Below, piece by piece: positions 26,314 to 27,144 of a DNA stretch of 27,144 nt; the stretch's first letter is position 1; every line of letters begins with the position of its first letter. A program made the position numbers and the translations under genes. The DNA comes from Tritrichomonas foetus (taxonomy: Eukaryota > Parabasalia > Tritrichomonadida > Tritrichomonadidae): the NCBI GenBank assembly GCA_001839685.1, contig MLAK01001069.1:3736-30879 (forward strand), written 5' to 3'. The notes under the pieces are model-generated. The model was not told the DNA's origin and did not search any database. It worked only from the letters and a program-made list of their open reading frames with translations.

Positions 26314-26916
26314 ATGAATAAAGGATCTATTCCAAGAAAACCACAAGAAAAAAAGCGCGATGCCGAAGATTTCTCTGCGCTCATCTCTTTACCAAGAATG
26401 GGTCCATCGCTTCCCACAAACCATCCCGCTCAAATGTTTCAGCCAATCGACGTGAAAATCCCAGAAAATTTATTACAAACAGATCCAACCCAACAGGATT
26501 ATGAAAAAGCGCTATTTTCGTCATTCGATTTGATACCAGACGTTCCTTACGAATTACACGACTACGAACCCCAAAATCCAGCCGACGTTCCGCCATATTT
26601 CCCAAAACTTCCAAACATGAAACTTTTTCAGCCAGAATTTCTGAAGAACTACGATTTGAATACTTTATTTTATATTTTCTTTTATTTCCCTGGAACAACA
26701 CAGCAATTTTTCGCTGGAAAAGAACTCAAGAAAAGAAACTGGGTATACCATAAAGTATATCAAACGTGGTACCACAGATTGTCAGAACCATCAGAAAAAA
26801 CAGATGAATATGAAATTGCCAAATTTGAATATTTTGATCATCATTCACAAGAATGGTGGAGGATAAAGCAAAGTGATGTTTTTAAACTGGAATACAGCCT
26901 TGTGGATTGTGATTGA
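26314..26916 (+). CDS. NOT2/3/5-domain protein of the CCR4-NOT complex (NOT3/5-like)
   Basis: 200 residues from ATG 26314; an upstream in-frame TTG (26281) is not a credible start and lies before the Inr. Residues ~85-198 form the NOT box: YDLNTLFYIFFYFPGTTQQFFAGKELKKRNWVYHKVYQTWYHR, then a YEIAKFEYFD segment and a terminal W..K..DVFKLEYSLVD. The LFyiFyy.pGt..Q..Ak.LKkr.W..H..y.tW..R form is closer to NOT3/NOT5 than to NOT2. In other eukaryotes this domain docks on NOT1 in the deadenylase complex that controls mRNA decay. The long N-terminal coiled coil of NOT3 is absent, leaving only ~85 residues before the domain. It ends with TGA. Confidence 0.88.
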   Translation: MNKGSIPRKPQEKKRDAEDFSALISLPRMGPSLPTNHPAQMFQPIDVKIPENLLQTDPTQQDYEKALFSSFDLIPDVPYELHDYEPQNPADVPPYFPKLPNMKLFQPEFLKNYDLNTLFYIFFYFPGTTQQFFAGKELKKRNWVYHKVYQTWYHRLSEPSEKTDEYEIAKFEYFDHHSQEWWRIKQSDVFKLEYSLVDCD

Positions 26917-27080
26917 AAGACAAATCATCAAAAACCAAATTTTTTGTTTCTTTGAAAACTCAAATGAAGTGGCGACACTTATGGAGATGTTTTGTTGTTA
27001 AAATGTTAATTTATATATTAATCTAATAATTATATTTAATTATTGTTGAATACTCGATGATTTATACATCCTCCTATATG

Positions 27081-27135
27081 AAAGGTTTACAAAATGGTCC
27101 CCCAAAGATTTTGTGGGACCATCCCATAAACCTTT
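27081..27135. repeat. Palindrome at the right window edge
   Basis: AAAGGTTT (27081-27088) pairs with AAACCTTT (27128-27135), and ATGGTCCC with GGGACCAT further in, around a short loop near 27108, with four mismatches between the two stems. The outer sequences (TCCTCCTA... and ...TGTCCTACCA) are also partly complementary. It is GC-richer than the surroundings and may be one end of a repeat or transposable element that continues beyond the window. Confidence 0.6.
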
Positions 27136-27144
27136 GTCCTACCA

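Noticed and set aside
1..27144. tRNA, rRNA and CRISPR signals
   Set aside because: No B-box-like GGTTCRANNCC with matching acceptor stem, no rRNA-like block and no regularly spaced repeat array with spacers were found by eye.

Overview
The window looks like nuclear DNA of a parabasalid (trichomonad) protist, most likely a Tritrichomonas relative. The evidence is AT-rich spacers, intronless genes, very short 5' leaders, stop codons often followed at once by TAAA-type polyadenylation signals, and upstream motifs that match the trichomonad Inr, M3 and M5 core promoter elements. The gene families also fit: a multi-pass adenylyl cyclase with PAS and catalytic domains, saposin-like proteins, a tetraspanin, a Rab and a centrin. 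The species is inferred, not shown.

Layout. 1-60 is a short tandem repeat running off the left edge. 137-649 (-) is an EF-hand gene whose third calcium loop is broken by indels. 650-2664 is a gene-poor spacer holding a 300-bp palindromic MITE-like element (1555-1854) with a perfect 8-bp target-site duplication. 2665-7743 (+) is one long adenylyl cyclase reading frame cut by a single in-frame TGA at 4444. 8602-9783 (+) encodes a four-domain saposin-like secreted protein and 10446-11087 (-) a Rab GTPase. 11506-12969 and 13249-14553 (+) are tandem, divergent multi-pass membrane proteins that look like Wntless/TMEM181 (GOST-type) proteins. 14867-16927 (-) is an Asn-rich protein of unknown function.

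After a 1.3-kb spacer come a KIX-like, Gln-rich MED15-type coactivator (18206-19459, +), a centrin (19922-20401, -), the RNA polymerase III subunit RPC3/RPC82 (20669-21949, +), a tetraspanin (22213-22824, -) and a histidine-acid-phosphatase-like protein with both catalytic histidines replaced (23094-24245, +). Next are two inverted, convergent copies of the uS19/RPS15 gene (24650-25072, + and 25654-26076, -) inside 528-bp arms that differ at two bases by my reading. A NOT3/5-type CCR4-NOT protein follows (26314-26916, +), then a palindrome at the right edge.

There is no operon-like logic: housekeeping transcription and translation genes, signalling genes and membrane genes are interspersed on both strands. 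I see no CRISPR array, tRNA or rRNA, and no intron with the trichomonad branch/3' splice motif. The points most worth a second look are the in-frame UGA in the cyclase, the double-His-less phosphatase, the homogenised RPS15 inverted pair whose copies differ in promoter, and the MITE.
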